Positions 36,963 to 46,000 of a stretch of DNA of 64,000 nt are shown in pieces. The notes under the pieces are model-generated. The model was not told where the DNA came from, ran no database searches, and saw nothing but the letters and a program-made list of their open reading frames with translations. Positions within the stretch are counted from its first letter, which is position 1, and each line of letters opens with the position of its first letter. Origin of the DNA: Pseudomonas sp. RIT623. GTDB lineage: Bacteria; Pseudomonadota; Gammaproteobacteria; Pseudomonadales; Pseudomonadaceae. The DNA lies in NCBI RefSeq assembly GCF_004519305.1, contig NZ_SOZA01000015.1, forward strand, positions 43,420-107,419. The letters are read 5' to 3'. The position numbers were made by a program, and so were the translations under genes.

Positions 36963-37108
36963 CGAAGAGCCTCTAGAGATCATGGACAAGGAGATACGGT
37001 CGCCACCAGGCTAGAGCGGTCCTTGTCGCTTCAAATCGTGCCGCGCGGCAAGCCACATCCTCGTTTACCGCCCCCCGGCCTGGTCGGCTATTTAACCGAA
37101 CCTTGAAA

Positions 37109-37405
37109 TCATCGATCACCGTACACGCGAATGACCTGCCGGGTTGCTACATCCAGTTCCACATGCAGCCCTCCCACCTCGGCAGCTGTCGCCGTCATCC
37201 AGTTCTGTGCCGTGACCGCTTCGGCAAAAAAACTGATGGTGTAGTAGCGCACCCCATCGCGCTCATGCACAACATCCTCGAAGCTAAGGTTGAAGTTCTC
37301 CTTGTCATATTGGCCCGAGGTGACGAAATCGCTACTGCCAACCGCCTCGATCGCCTTGAACAGGAACGGGGTATATTTTTTGTCGAGTCTGACCAGGCTT
37401 GCCAT
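37109..37405 (-). CDS. Small hypothetical protein, candidate immunity to a displaced toxin tip
   Basis: A 98-residue protein, no signal peptide, starting MASLVRLDKKY with GGAG about 7 nt before the ATG (37403-37405). It begins 13 nt after the stop of a 33-codon toxin-like tail (37419-37520), which is the arrangement expected for a toxin C-terminus and its immunity gene. No family is recognised. A longer start inside the preceding sequence (MRCLSEAEN or MARSV) would overlap that tail and is less likely. Confidence 0.5.
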   Translation of the reverse strand: MASLVRLDKKYTPFLFKAIEAVGSSDFVTSGQYDKENFNLSFEDVVHERDGVRYYTISFFAEAVTAQNWMTATAAEVGGLHVELDVATRQVIRVYGDR

Positions 37406-37418
37406 TGCATTCTCCGCC

Positions 37419-37520
37419 TCAGAGAGGCACCGCATCGCCAGGTCCACTGACCTGGCCAAAGATCTTCAGGAAGCTGCCACTGGGCGTGCCCAGGTAGTTG
37501 GTAAACCCAGGGATGTAAGT
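37419..37520 (-). pseudogene. Remnant 3' end of a displaced polymorphic-toxin tip
   Basis: After the point where transposase similarity ends, another frame runs 33 codons to a TGA at 37421-37419 (TYIPGFTNYLGTPSGSF, then LKIFGQVSG and a short end). It has the composition of a real protein C-terminus, is directly followed by a ribosome site and a small gene, and has no start of its own. The simplest reading is the last part of a toxin domain cut off by the IS256-type insertion or recombination. It is too short for family assignment. Confidence 0.4.
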
Positions 37521-37656
37521 TGAGGCTGTTACGCATCAAGTGCACGATGCACATTTGCAACGTCGTCTCTGGAAACACGGCACTGAGAGCCTCTGGCATA
37601 CCGTTGAGGCAATCGGTCACGGCAATCAGCACATCTTCGACACCGTGCGTCTTGAG
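37521..37656 (-). pseudogene. Internal fragment of an IS256-family transposase
   Basis: About 45 codons encode KTHGVEDVLIAVTDCLNG, then MPEALSAVF and CIVHLMRNSLN, a clear match in order and spacing to the catalytic core of IS256-family transposases (GVEDVLIAVTDGLKG...CIVHLIRNSL). Both ends are missing: upstream the frame hits a stop and downstream similarity ends abruptly at 37521. No terminal repeats or target duplications are visible. It marks an old insertion in the toxin island. Confidence 0.75.
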
Positions 37657-37689
37657 TTACGCTAGCAAGGCAGGCACCTGCAAGACCGG

Positions 37690-38067
37690 TCATTCGACAA
37701 ACTCAAAGCTTTCCTCTGCCAGGCCGTGATCCTTCCTGTACTGTTCATCCCAGTCAAAGTAGCCGTCCGGTTCTTCAGCGCTGACGCCTCTCTGCCAGTA
37801 TTGCTCTCCATGCGCCAACTCCATGGCCCAGTGATATTCCAACTCATGGGCACGTACAACCGCGGCCATATAGCCACCCAGCGCATTGTTCACTAAAGCT
37901 GAAGAGAACAGCAGCGACTCTGCTTCCGACTCTGACCTCCCGGCATAGTGGACCAAAATAGCTTTTATAACTTCCAGCCAAGTATGGAAGTTGAAGACCA
38001 GGCGCTCATCCGGCTGCTCTTCATTGATCAATACAATATGATCAACAACCTTGCTCTTATCCATCAT
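37690..38067 (-). CDS. Putative immunity protein of the Rhs toxin
   Basis: A 125-residue, strongly acidic, mostly helical cytosolic protein (acidic tail with ESFEFVE) of no recognised family. Its ATG (38067-38065) overlaps the Rhs stop in an ATGA, with AAGGG about 8 nt before, so it is translationally coupled to the toxin. A second ATG at 38064 is an alternative. Position directly after the toxin tip is the standard arrangement for a cognate immunity gene. Confidence 0.75.
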   Translation of the reverse strand: MMDKSKVVDHIVLINEEQPDERLVFNFHTWLEVIKAILVHYAGRSESEAESLLFSSALVNNALGGYMAAVVRAHELEYHWAMELAHGEQYWQRGVSAEEPDGYFDWDEQYRKDHGLAEESFEFVE

Positions 38068-41000
38068 AACTGACAACCCTTTACCTTGAAGCGGTCGAAC
38101 AACGCCGCTGCTTTCTTGGAGAAAATTGCAAACTGGCTTCCCTTGCTGATGGGCTTTGCCTTGCCTCTTTTCACGGCTTGAGGATTCGCCACCATCGGAC
38201 CACGCACACCATCATGCCCATGCTCGAGCTCCCCTTTACGCCCCTTGGTGACGTACTCCGCCCACTCACCATTGGCGGAGTCAAACACTTTGACATCCAA
38301 CTTGGCGAGCTCGGCATTGGGAATATCAAACTGTGTGATCGTTGGATGGTTGCGCGCGTTAGCCCATTCCACCGCTTGCGCTTTATCCGTTGTCACATAG
38401 AACCCGCCCTTGCCGGCGGGGTTGAAGTCCAGCCCTGGCCGACCTTTTGAAGGGTCGATGGCACCTTGAATATCCCCGGCATGGTAGAAGGTTGTCACCC
38501 CCTCTATTGCCGACAAGCCCAACGGGTCAATCCAGGTGAGGGGGTTGGAGGCATACCGATAAAGGTTGGTGCCACCCAGCAACCCAAGGGGATCGGGTTG
38601 GGTAAACCGACCGATATCGGGGTCATAGTACCTGAACGTGTTGTAGTGCAGGCCTGTCTCCCGGTCCAGGTACTGCCCCTGCAAACGCAGGTTCTGCTGG
38701 CTGGCCTGTGTCGGCGCATGCCATTCCTGGCGGCTGTTGCCCCATACCTGGAAGTCGCTGTGCCAGACGCTGGCGCCACGCTCGTCGGTCAGTTGCTCTG
38801 GCAGACCTGCCGAGTTGGTATGGAAGTGCAAGACCTGCTCATTGCCAGCTGCGCCATCCACCCTGGCCAGGGGCTCATGACCGCCGCCGGTATACAAATA
38901 GAGGCTCGGTTTGCCGTCCTGCACTTCCTCCAACAATCGCAGGCCTTGCCAAAGGAACAGGGTACGGCTGTGCGGCGCCTCATGTTCGTCACGGTAGACG
39001 CGTTTCTCGACGCGCCGGCCTAATCCATCGTAGGTAAACTCGACCCGCTCTCGCAGCGGCCCGCGCTGCTGCCTGACACACACCAGCCGATGCTCGGCAT
39101 CGTACTCGAAGCGCTGGATCAGACGGCTGCCAATGCGCTTTTCACTGAGCCGACCAAATCGATCATAACGGTAGCGCCGGTCCTGGAACACTTTCACCCG
39201 GTCGTGCCGGACTCGCTCGTTGACCTGTCCCCCCTCGAGCAGGTTGCCGGCCGGATCGTAGCCAAAGTGCTCGACCGCTGACCGCTGTGGATCGGGCATC
39301 TGTCGTGACGCGGCATGGATACGCCCGGTAGGTCCATAGCCGTAGCCAGCACGCCCCTGGTAACTGCCTCGCCCACCGGCACCGATCTGAAAACGCCCGA
39401 TCAGGTGCTCCAGGTCCACGTCCAGCCCACTCCCGGAACGTTGGGTCTGAGTCAGTACCTCGCCGACCAGGTTGTCACCAGCATCGTACTGATAGTCCTT
39501 TTGCAACAGGGGCAGGCTGCCCAACGTAGCGTCACGGTACTCCACGGCCTTGCGCACCAGGCGCCGAGCGCTGTCGAAGCGGGTCCTGGTCTGCAGCGCG
39601 CCTTGGCTGCGCAGTACCTCACCATGCAACGCGTCCCGCTCGAAATCGCTGATCACCCGACCGTCAAGGTTGATCTGGTGCAAATGCCCGCTGCCGTAGC
39701 GCAGATAGTTGATCCGGCGTGCGTCGGGCAGCGTCAGGGTTTGCAGGTTGCCCAGGGGATCGTAGGTGTAACCCAGCTGTCCCGCGCCATGACTTTCGCT
39801 GAGCAAGCGGCCCATGGCGTCGTAGGTAAACGCCAACTGCTGGCCCTGCCCGCCGCGCGGCGTGAAACAGATCGCCAACAGGTTGTCGGCGGCATCATAG
39901 CGGTAGGTCGTTTCGCCATCATCGGTGCGTTTGAGAACCAAGCGGCCTACGGCGTCGTGTTGATGATGATGGACCTGGGCCAGCGCCTCTGGCTCCGCGG
40001 AGCTGCCAGGGAACGCGGGCTCCGCTACGCCGCACGGATGCACGGTACGCTGGATGACATTACCCATCGCGTCGTGACGCAGCGTGCAGCCACCACCGTC
40101 GAGATTGCGCTGGCTGCTCAGACGATCCAACGCATCCCATTCAAAACGATAGTGCTCGCCGTTTTCATTCTCCAGCTGCTGCAAGCGGCCATAGGCATCC
40201 CAGCCCAAGCGCACAGTCCGCCCCAGTGCATCAGTACGCTGCAGCAATCGACCGCTACCGTCGTACTGCCATTGCGTCACGCGCTGTGCTGGGTCGACAT
40301 GCCGGGCCAACTGCCCCGCCGCATCGATCTGGTAGTGCTCGACCCTGCCGTCAGCCAACTCGCGCTGTAACAAGCGACCACGGCTGTCGAAGCGATAGCG
40401 CGTGGTGCCATCCTCGGCGTTGCGCACCTCACTCAGGTGCCCGCGCCAATCGTAGCGATAGTGGGTCTGTTGAGCAGAGCAGTCACGCGCGCAGGTCAGC
40501 TGGCCGCGCTCATTCCAATTGAACGAGCGCTGCTTGTCCAGGGCGTCGACGCTGTGCGTAAGCCGCCCTCGATCATCGTAGGCGTAGCGGGTCGGCTGCC
40601 CGAGCGGATCGACTTCGCCAATCAGGTTGCCCCGTTGATCGTAGCGGTAGCGCCGCTCCCGCCCGGCGCCATCCGTGATGCGCGTGGGCAAGGCCCAATG
40701 CTCGGTATAGACCACGCTTTCACAACGCCCCAACGGGTCGGTAGTGGCAACCACGCGCCCGAGCGCATCGTAGCTATAGGACCACTCGCCACCTTGTGGA
40801 TCGAGGGTACGCCGCAACAGGCCATCGACGTAGTCGTGCCGCCAGCAATATCCCAGCGCATCGATGTAGGTGTGGACCTCGTTCAGCGCGCCCCAGTGAT
40901 AGTGTTCCTCACGCCCCAGGCCATCGATGACCTGGGTATGGCCCTGCTCCAGGTCATAAATGAAGCGATAATCCTCGCCGTCGCTGCCCCAGTGCCGCAC

Positions 41001-42704
41001 CACGCGCCACTCGTGGTCTGGCTGCAGCTCCAGCAGCGGCGGCATGGCGTAAGGCGTGCCATCCAAGCTGCACGGTTGACGCGCCGGCGGTGGCGTGAAG
41101 CGGGCCCACTCGTAGTACCGCGTAGCCCCCATGGGCAGCGTATGGCTGGCCAGCAACCCTTGGTCGGTATAGATAAAGCGCCGCAACAGTTGCCCCTCAC
41201 CATCGGCGACGCTCTCCAGTTGCCCCGCCGCGGTGTAGCGATACTGCACCAGGCACTCGCGCTGCTCGACGGCAAAGGCCTGACCGGCCTGCAAGTACAG
41301 TCTGTGGATCTCGGCTACCCGACGCGTTTGCCCGTCGGCAAAGCGCAGTTCGATGAAAGTCCGGGACGAACTGTCGCCAAGAAACTGCAATCGGCCTTGC
41401 TCGTCGTAGAACAGCTCCAGGCAATTGAGGTTGCGATCACCGACCTTGACCAGGCGCGAGCGCCGGCTGTCCAGCGGATCGGTGTGGAACACCTGGTACA
41501 ACCCGCTGTTGATGTCCTCGACGATGGTGAAACCGTTGTCCTGATGAAAAAAAGCCAGGCCGTCGAGAATGCTGACGAAGGCACTGCCGACCTGCAAGCG
41601 GCCCAGCTCCAGCCTGGATCCCTCATCATCGACGTAGATCCACAACTCGCCACCCTCAGGGTGCGCGACACGCTCCAGGCACACCTCGAAGGGCACGCTC
41701 CAGCCCAGGCCAAACAGGCCATCGCTACGCCGGTCATTGCTGTCATAACGCCGCGCCCAAGTGATCGGTACCAGCGCCGCGAGTTTGAAATCCACATCTT
41801 CGGGGCCGTCCTGGAATTTGCTGCCCATGGCAGGGGCCACCGGGTTGCCCACCCCGCAGCGACGGCCCTTGAGCATGCCCCGGCGACTGATGAGCATCCC
41901 GGCGATCAGGCCGATGATCTTCGCCGCCGCGCTCTTGCCGTCGTGGATGTCACGCACGGTGGTGGTACCACCACCAATGCGCACATTGGGCGAATAGGTC
42001 ATGCCGATCGGCCCATCGCAGGTGGTCTTGTCGCCGACCCGCGCCGCTGGTTGACCATTGATGAACACCTTGTCCGAGCCCTGGGCGACAAACTGCTCGG
42101 GCATCGGCGGATGCTTGCTGCACACCGCCTTGTCCTCGGGCTTGGGAATCGACCCGGGTGCCGCCGGCGTGGTCACCGGCGGGTTGAAGATGCTGTTGAT
42201 CTCCTGTGCCAGGCCAATCACCGGCATTACCATCGAGGCGCCGACCATGGCGTAGGCACCGATGTTCTCCAGGATCGACGGTTCTTCGCCGGGCTCCGGT
42301 TCCGCTACCGGGCCGCCGCTCACCCCGGCGGCTCGCGCCGCGAGGATGCCGTTGATGCGGGTGTTGTGAGAGCCACTGCTGATGGACCCGTAGGGCTCGG
42401 GCGGGAACATCGAATTGCCGACCCAGTTGCTGAAGTCGCTGATGTGATCGCCAATGCTCTTGTCTTCACCGGCCGGCAACATGGCGGCAGCACTGACCAT
42501 GGCACCGGCGATCAGTGGTGTGAGCGCAGCGGCGGCACCACCGGTACCGACCACGGCCACCACCGCGCCGCCGATGGCGGCCCCGACCGCAGCGACGGCT
42601 GCCGCATAGACAGCCGCCTCGACCAGGCCACTGACCAGCTCGGCCATCAAGGGAGGGTGGAGAATCAGGTCGCCCATGCGGGCGGCGTGCAGGCTGTCGT
42701 CCAT
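38064..42704 (-). CDS. PAAR-type Rhs polymorphic toxin with ADP-ribosyltransferase-like tip
   Basis: A 1546-residue protein. Residues 1-110: AARMGD start and Ala/Gly-rich hydrophobic helices (pre-translocation region). About 190-250: PAAR-like domain (CSKHPPMPEQF, NGQPAARVGDKTTCDGP). About 320-1390: Rhs/YD repeats (for example YRYDAADNLL, RFDSRGRL). The core ends with YDPDIGRFTQPDPLGLLGG and NPLTWIDPLGLS. The last 148 residues (1399-1546; 38067-38510) form the tip, with YHAGDIQGAIDP, KGGFYVTTDKAQAVEWA, EWAEYVTKGRKG and HDGVRGPMVANP, an arrangement like DUF3990 ADP-ribosyltransferase-fold domains. Likely exported by a type VI secretion system through VgrG, with the immunity gene overlapping its 3' end. 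No secretion genes are nearby. Confidence 0.9.
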   Translation of the reverse strand: MDDSLHAARMGDLILHPPLMAELVSGLVEAAVYAAAVAAVGAAIGGAVVAVVGTGGAAAALTPLIAGAMVSAAAMLPAGEDKSIGDHISDFSNWVGNSMFPPEPYGSISSGSHNTRINGILAARAAGVSGGPVAEPEPGEEPSILENIGAYAMVGASMVMPVIGLAQEINSIFNPPVTTPAAPGSIPKPEDKAVCSKHPPMPEQFVAQGSDKVFINGQPAARVGDKTTCDGPIGMTYSPNVRIGGGTTTVRDIHDGKSAAAKIIGLIAGMLISRRGMLKGRRCGVGNPVAPAMGSKFQDGPEDVDFKLAALVPITWARRYDSNDRRSDGLFGLGWSVPFEVCLERVAHPEGGELWIYVDDEGSRLELGRLQVGSAFVSILDGLAFFHQDNGFTIVEDINSGLYQVFHTDPLDSRRSRLVKVGDRNLNCLELFYDEQGRLQFLGDSSSRTFIELRFADGQTRRVAEIHRLYLQAGQAFAVEQRECLVQYRYTAAGQLESVADGEGQLLRRFIYTDQGLLASHTLPMGATRYYEWARFTPPPARQPCSLDGTPYAMPPLLELQPDHEWRVVRHWGSDGEDYRFIYDLEQGHTQVIDGLGREEHYHWGALNEVHTYIDALGYCWRHDYVDGLLRRTLDPQGGEWSYSYDALGRVVATTDPLGRCESVVYTEHWALPTRITDGAGRERRYRYDQRGNLIGEVDPLGQPTRYAYDDRGRLTHSVDALDKQRSFNWNERGQLTCARDCSAQQTHYRYDWRGHLSEVRNAEDGTTRYRFDSRGRLLQRELADGRVEHYQIDAAGQLARHVDPAQRVTQWQYDGSGRLLQRTDALGRTVRLGWDAYGRLQQLENENGEHYRFEWDALDRLSSQRNLDGGGCTLRHDAMGNVIQRTVHPCGVAEPAFPGSSAEPEALAQVHHHQHDAVGRLVLKRTDDGETTYRYDAADNLLAICFTPRGGQGQQLAFTYDAMGRLLSESHGAGQLGYTYDPLGNLQTLTLPDARRINYLRYGSGHLHQINLDGRVISDFERDALHGEVLRSQGALQTRTRFDSARRLVRKAVEYRDATLGSLPLLQKDYQYDAGDNLVGEVLTQTQRSGSGLDVDLEHLIGRFQIGAGGRGSYQGRAGYGYGPTGRIHAASRQMPDPQRSAVEHFGYDPAGNLLEGGQVNERVRHDRVKVFQDRRYRYDRFGRLSEKRIGSRLIQRFEYDAEHRLVCVRQQRGPLRERVEFTYDGLGRRVEKRVYRDEHEAPHSRTLFLWQGLRLLEEVQDGKPSLYLYTGGGHEPLARVDGAAGNEQVLHFHTNSAGLPEQLTDERGASVWHSDFQVWGNSRQEWHAPTQASQQNLRLQGQYLDRETGLHYNTFRYYDPDIGRFTQPDPLGLLGGTNLYRYASNPLTWIDPLGLSAIEGVTTFYHAGDIQGAIDPSKGRPGLDFNPAGKGGFYVTTDKAQAVEWANARNHPTITQFDIPNAELAKLDVKVFDSANGEWAEYVTKGRKGELEHGHDGVRGPMVANPQAVKRGKAKPISKGSQFAIFSKKAAALFDRFKVKGCQL

Positions 42705-43088
42705 GAAACCTGGAAAATCCTTGGCTAGAAGCTGCGCAGGGTAGCACTGGCAAGGGTGCGGCTTACATGCTGGCCAGGCGCCACAATGCTCTGCTCATGA
42801 CGCCATTGCGCCTGCGTAGGAGCCAGCTTGCCGGCGAACCGGGCAACGCGGTGCCTGGCACCGCCCATGCCGGTGTTCGCCGGCAAGCCGGCTCCTACAG
42901 GTTTGCGCCGCACCTGCCCCGTAGGAGCCAGCTTGCTGGCGAACCAGGCAACGCGGTGCCTGGCACCGGCCATGCCGGTGTTCGCCGGCAAGCCGGCTCC
43001 TACAGGTTTGCGCCGCACCCTGCCCCCTAGGAGCCAGCCTTGCTGGCGAACCAGGCAACGCGGTGCCTGGCACCGGCCATGCCGGCGC
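42705..43088. other. Intergenic region between rhs gene and pvdL 3' end
   Basis: A 384-bp region made mainly of the REP array (42816 onward). The first 110 bp upstream of rhs should hold its promoter; no clear -10/-35 pair is seen. No gene. Confidence 0.6.
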
Positions 43089-43095
43089 CTACAGG
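42816..43095. repeat. Three tandem ~105-bp REP/BIME units
   Basis: Units start at 42816, 42921 and 43027 (spacing 105 and 106 bp). Each begins GTAGGAGCCAGC, carries GGCAACGCGGTGCCTGGCACC, and ends GCCGGCAAGCCGGCTCCTACAGG, so that its ends pair as GTAGGAGCC...GGCTCCTAC. The third unit is changed (CTAGGAGCC) and lacks about 15 bases near its end (CATGCCGGCGCCTACAGG). This is the extragenic palindrome family of P. putida-type genomes. The third copy's last bases are the stop codon region of pvdL. Confidence 0.9.
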
Positions 43096-46000
43096 GCCTC
43101 CAGCTCCGCCATCAGGTCGCTCAGGCGATCGACCTTGTCCTCGTCCAGCGCACTGTCCTGCAACCCCTGCACGTAGCCGGCCAATTCCTCCACCGTGCTG
43201 CACTCGAACATCGCCCGCAGCGGCACATTGAGCTGCAACGCCTTCTGCACCCGCGAGGCGATCTGCGTGGCCAGCAGCGAATGCCCGCCCAACTCGAAGA
43301 AGTTGTCGCGCACCCCTACCCGTTCGGCCTTGAGCACATCGGCCCAGATGCCGGCGAGGGTTTCCTCGAGCGCGTCGCGCGGCGCCAGGTAGGCCTGGCT
43401 GTGCTGGCCACCGATGTCGATGGCCGGCAGCGCCTTGCGGTCGAGCTTGCCGTTGGCGTTGTGCGGCAGGCTGTCGAACCAGCCCCAGTGCAGCGGCACC
43501 ATGTACTCCGGCAGTTCGGCGCGCAGGCGTTGCTTTAGCTGGTCGAGCAGGTCGGCATCGGCGGCGACGCCCTGGTGGGCCACCAGGTAACCGACCAGGT
43601 GCTTGCCATTGACGCCCTCCTGCACACCTACCGCGGCATCGCGCAATTGCGGCTGCTCATGCAGGCGCGCCTCGATCTCGCCCAGCTCGATGCGATAACC
43701 ACGGATCTTCACCTGGTGGTCGATGCGCCCCACGTATTCCAACACCCCATCCGGTCGTCGGCGGGCCAGGTCGCCAGTGCGATACAGCCGCTCACCCGGT
43801 GCGCCGTAAGGATGCGGGATGAACGCCTGGGCAGTACGCAGCGGATCACCCACATAGCCACGGCCGACGCCGGTACCGGCGACACACAGCTCGCCCACCG
43901 CACCCAGCGGCACCAAAGTCTGGTCCTCGCCAAGCAGGTACAGGCGGTTGTTGTCGGTCGGCGTGCCAATCGGCAGGTAGCTGCCTTGGGTCGAGGCGGC
44001 ATCGACGCGGAAGAACGCCACATCGTCCGAGCATTCCGCCGGGCCGTAGGCGTTGACCAGGCCAATGTCCGGGTAGCGCTGCAGCCACTGGGCAGCCAGT
44101 TCCGGTGGCATCGCCTCGCCGGTGGGCAGCATCCAGCGCAGGCCGTCGAGGGCCTGGTGGTCGCTGGCGAGCATGCCCTGGATCAGCGACGGCACGCTTT
44201 CGAGCACAGTGATACCGGTGTCCTCGACATGCGCCAGCAGGCCCTGCGGATCGTGGGCGATGGCGTTGGGCACGATCTGCACCGTGGCGCCGAACAGCGG
44301 CGCCGCGAGGAACTGCCACACCGAAATGTCGAAGCTCTGCGAGGCGGTCTGGGCGATCACGTCCTGCTCGTCCAGCGCCAGGTACGGCACCTTGCTCAGT
44401 TGGTTGTTGAGCATGCCGCGCTGCTCGACCATCACGCCCTTGGGCAGGCCGGTGGAGCCGGAGGTGTAGATCACATAGGCGAGGTTGTCCGGGGCGCTGT
44501 GGATACCAGGGTTGTCGCTGGCCACGTTGCTCGCCTGCACCTCTTCCCACACCAGCAACTTCGGCCGCACCACGCCAGCCACTTCATCGAGCAACTGGCG
44601 CGCCTGCTCGGCGCAGGCGGCGCTGCACACCAGCACCGGCGTGCGGCTGAGCTCGACGATGCGTTGCAGGCGCGCCGCCGGCAGGCCCGGGTCCAACGGC
44701 AGGTAGCCGGCGCCGGCCTTGAAGCTGCCGACGATCATGCCCAGCAGCGCCAGGCCACGCTCGGCCAGCAACGCCACCGGCTGGTCGATGGCCACGCCCG
44801 CCGCGACCAGGGCATGCCCCAGGCGGTTGGCCGCGACGTTCAGCCCGGCGTAGTCGTAGGACGCCTCCAGGCAACGGGCGACAGTGCGTTGCGGATGCGC
44901 GGCGACCCGCGCCTCGAACAGCTCGACGTAGCTCTGCTCCAAGGCATAGGGGTGCGCGCTGCGGTTGCAGTCCTCGAGCAGGAAGCGTTGCTCCTCGGCG
45001 CCGAGCAATGGCAGCGCGTCCACCTCGCCGTCGAAGCCCGCGACCAGCGCCAGCAGCAGGCGCTTGAACTCGGCCAGCAGGCGCTCGACGGTAGGGAAGT
45101 CGAAATAGCGCTGGTCGAACGACAGGTGCAGGCCCAGGTCATCCCCTGGGTAACACACCGCGGTCAGCGGGAAGTTGGTGTGGGTCCGGCCCGAGTCGGA
45201 ACTGGCGTTCAAATGCTGGGCATGGTCGAGTACCGCGGTTTCCACCGGGGCGTTCTCGAACACGAACAGGCTGTCGAACAGCGGCTGGCCCTTGGGCAGC
45301 TCGCTGCACTCCTGGATCGCCACCAGCGGCAGGTATTCGTACTCACGCAGCTGCATGTTGCGCTCGAGCAAGCCTTGCAACCACTGGCGCACGCTGCGCC
45401 GCTCACCCGGCCGGGGCAGTTGCACGCGCAAGGCGATGCTGTTGATGAACAGGCCAACCGTGCGTTGCATCTGCGGCAGGCTCACCGGACGCCCGGCCAC
45501 GGTGACGCCGAACACCACGTCGCGTTCGCCGCTGTAGCGCGCCAGGGTCAGGGCCCAGGCCGCCTGGGCGAAGGTATTGACGGTGAGCTGATGGGCCTGG
45601 GCCAACTCGCGCAGCCGCGCGCCTTCACTGACCTCGAGGCGGGTGTAGCAATCACCCACGATCATGCCGTCGCCGGCGTGGTCATGGCGCAGTGGTCGGT
45701 CGCTGGGGATTGCCGTGGCGCGCTCGAAACCGGCCAGGTTGGCCTGCCACCATTGGCGCGCCTCGGCCAGGTCCTGGCGTTGCAGCCAACCGATGTAGTC
45801 GCGGTAGCGCGGCGGCACCGGCAACGTCGCCTGGCGGCCTTCACCCAGGGCCTGATACAGCTCGAAGAAGTCGTTCATCAGCAGCGAGCGGCACCAGGCA
45901 TCGATGAGGATGTGATGGTTGCTCATCATGAACCAGTAGCGTGCCTCGTCCACCCGCACCAGGCGCAGGTGGAACGGCGCCTCGCGCAGCAGCTCGAAGC

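Noticed and set aside
36963..37108. A second displaced toxin tail in front of the gene at 36525-36962
   Set aside because: A frame of about 40 codons can be read up to a stop shortly before the start, but its composition is not protein-like and no motif supports it.
37195..37632. A complete transposase gene of 145 codons
   Set aside because: Only the first part matches IS256 transposase; after 37521 the frame runs through unrelated DNA antisense-free but overlapping a better-supported tail and small gene. It is a fragment.
40437..42728. 763-codon plus-strand frame opposite the Rhs gene
   Set aside because: Antisense shadow of repeated YD motifs; no ribosome site or recognisable domain.
42816..43095. 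Possible CRISPR array
   Set aside because: The repeats are about 105 bp, nearly identical over their whole length with no variable spacers, and have the REP inverted ends; no cas genes are near.
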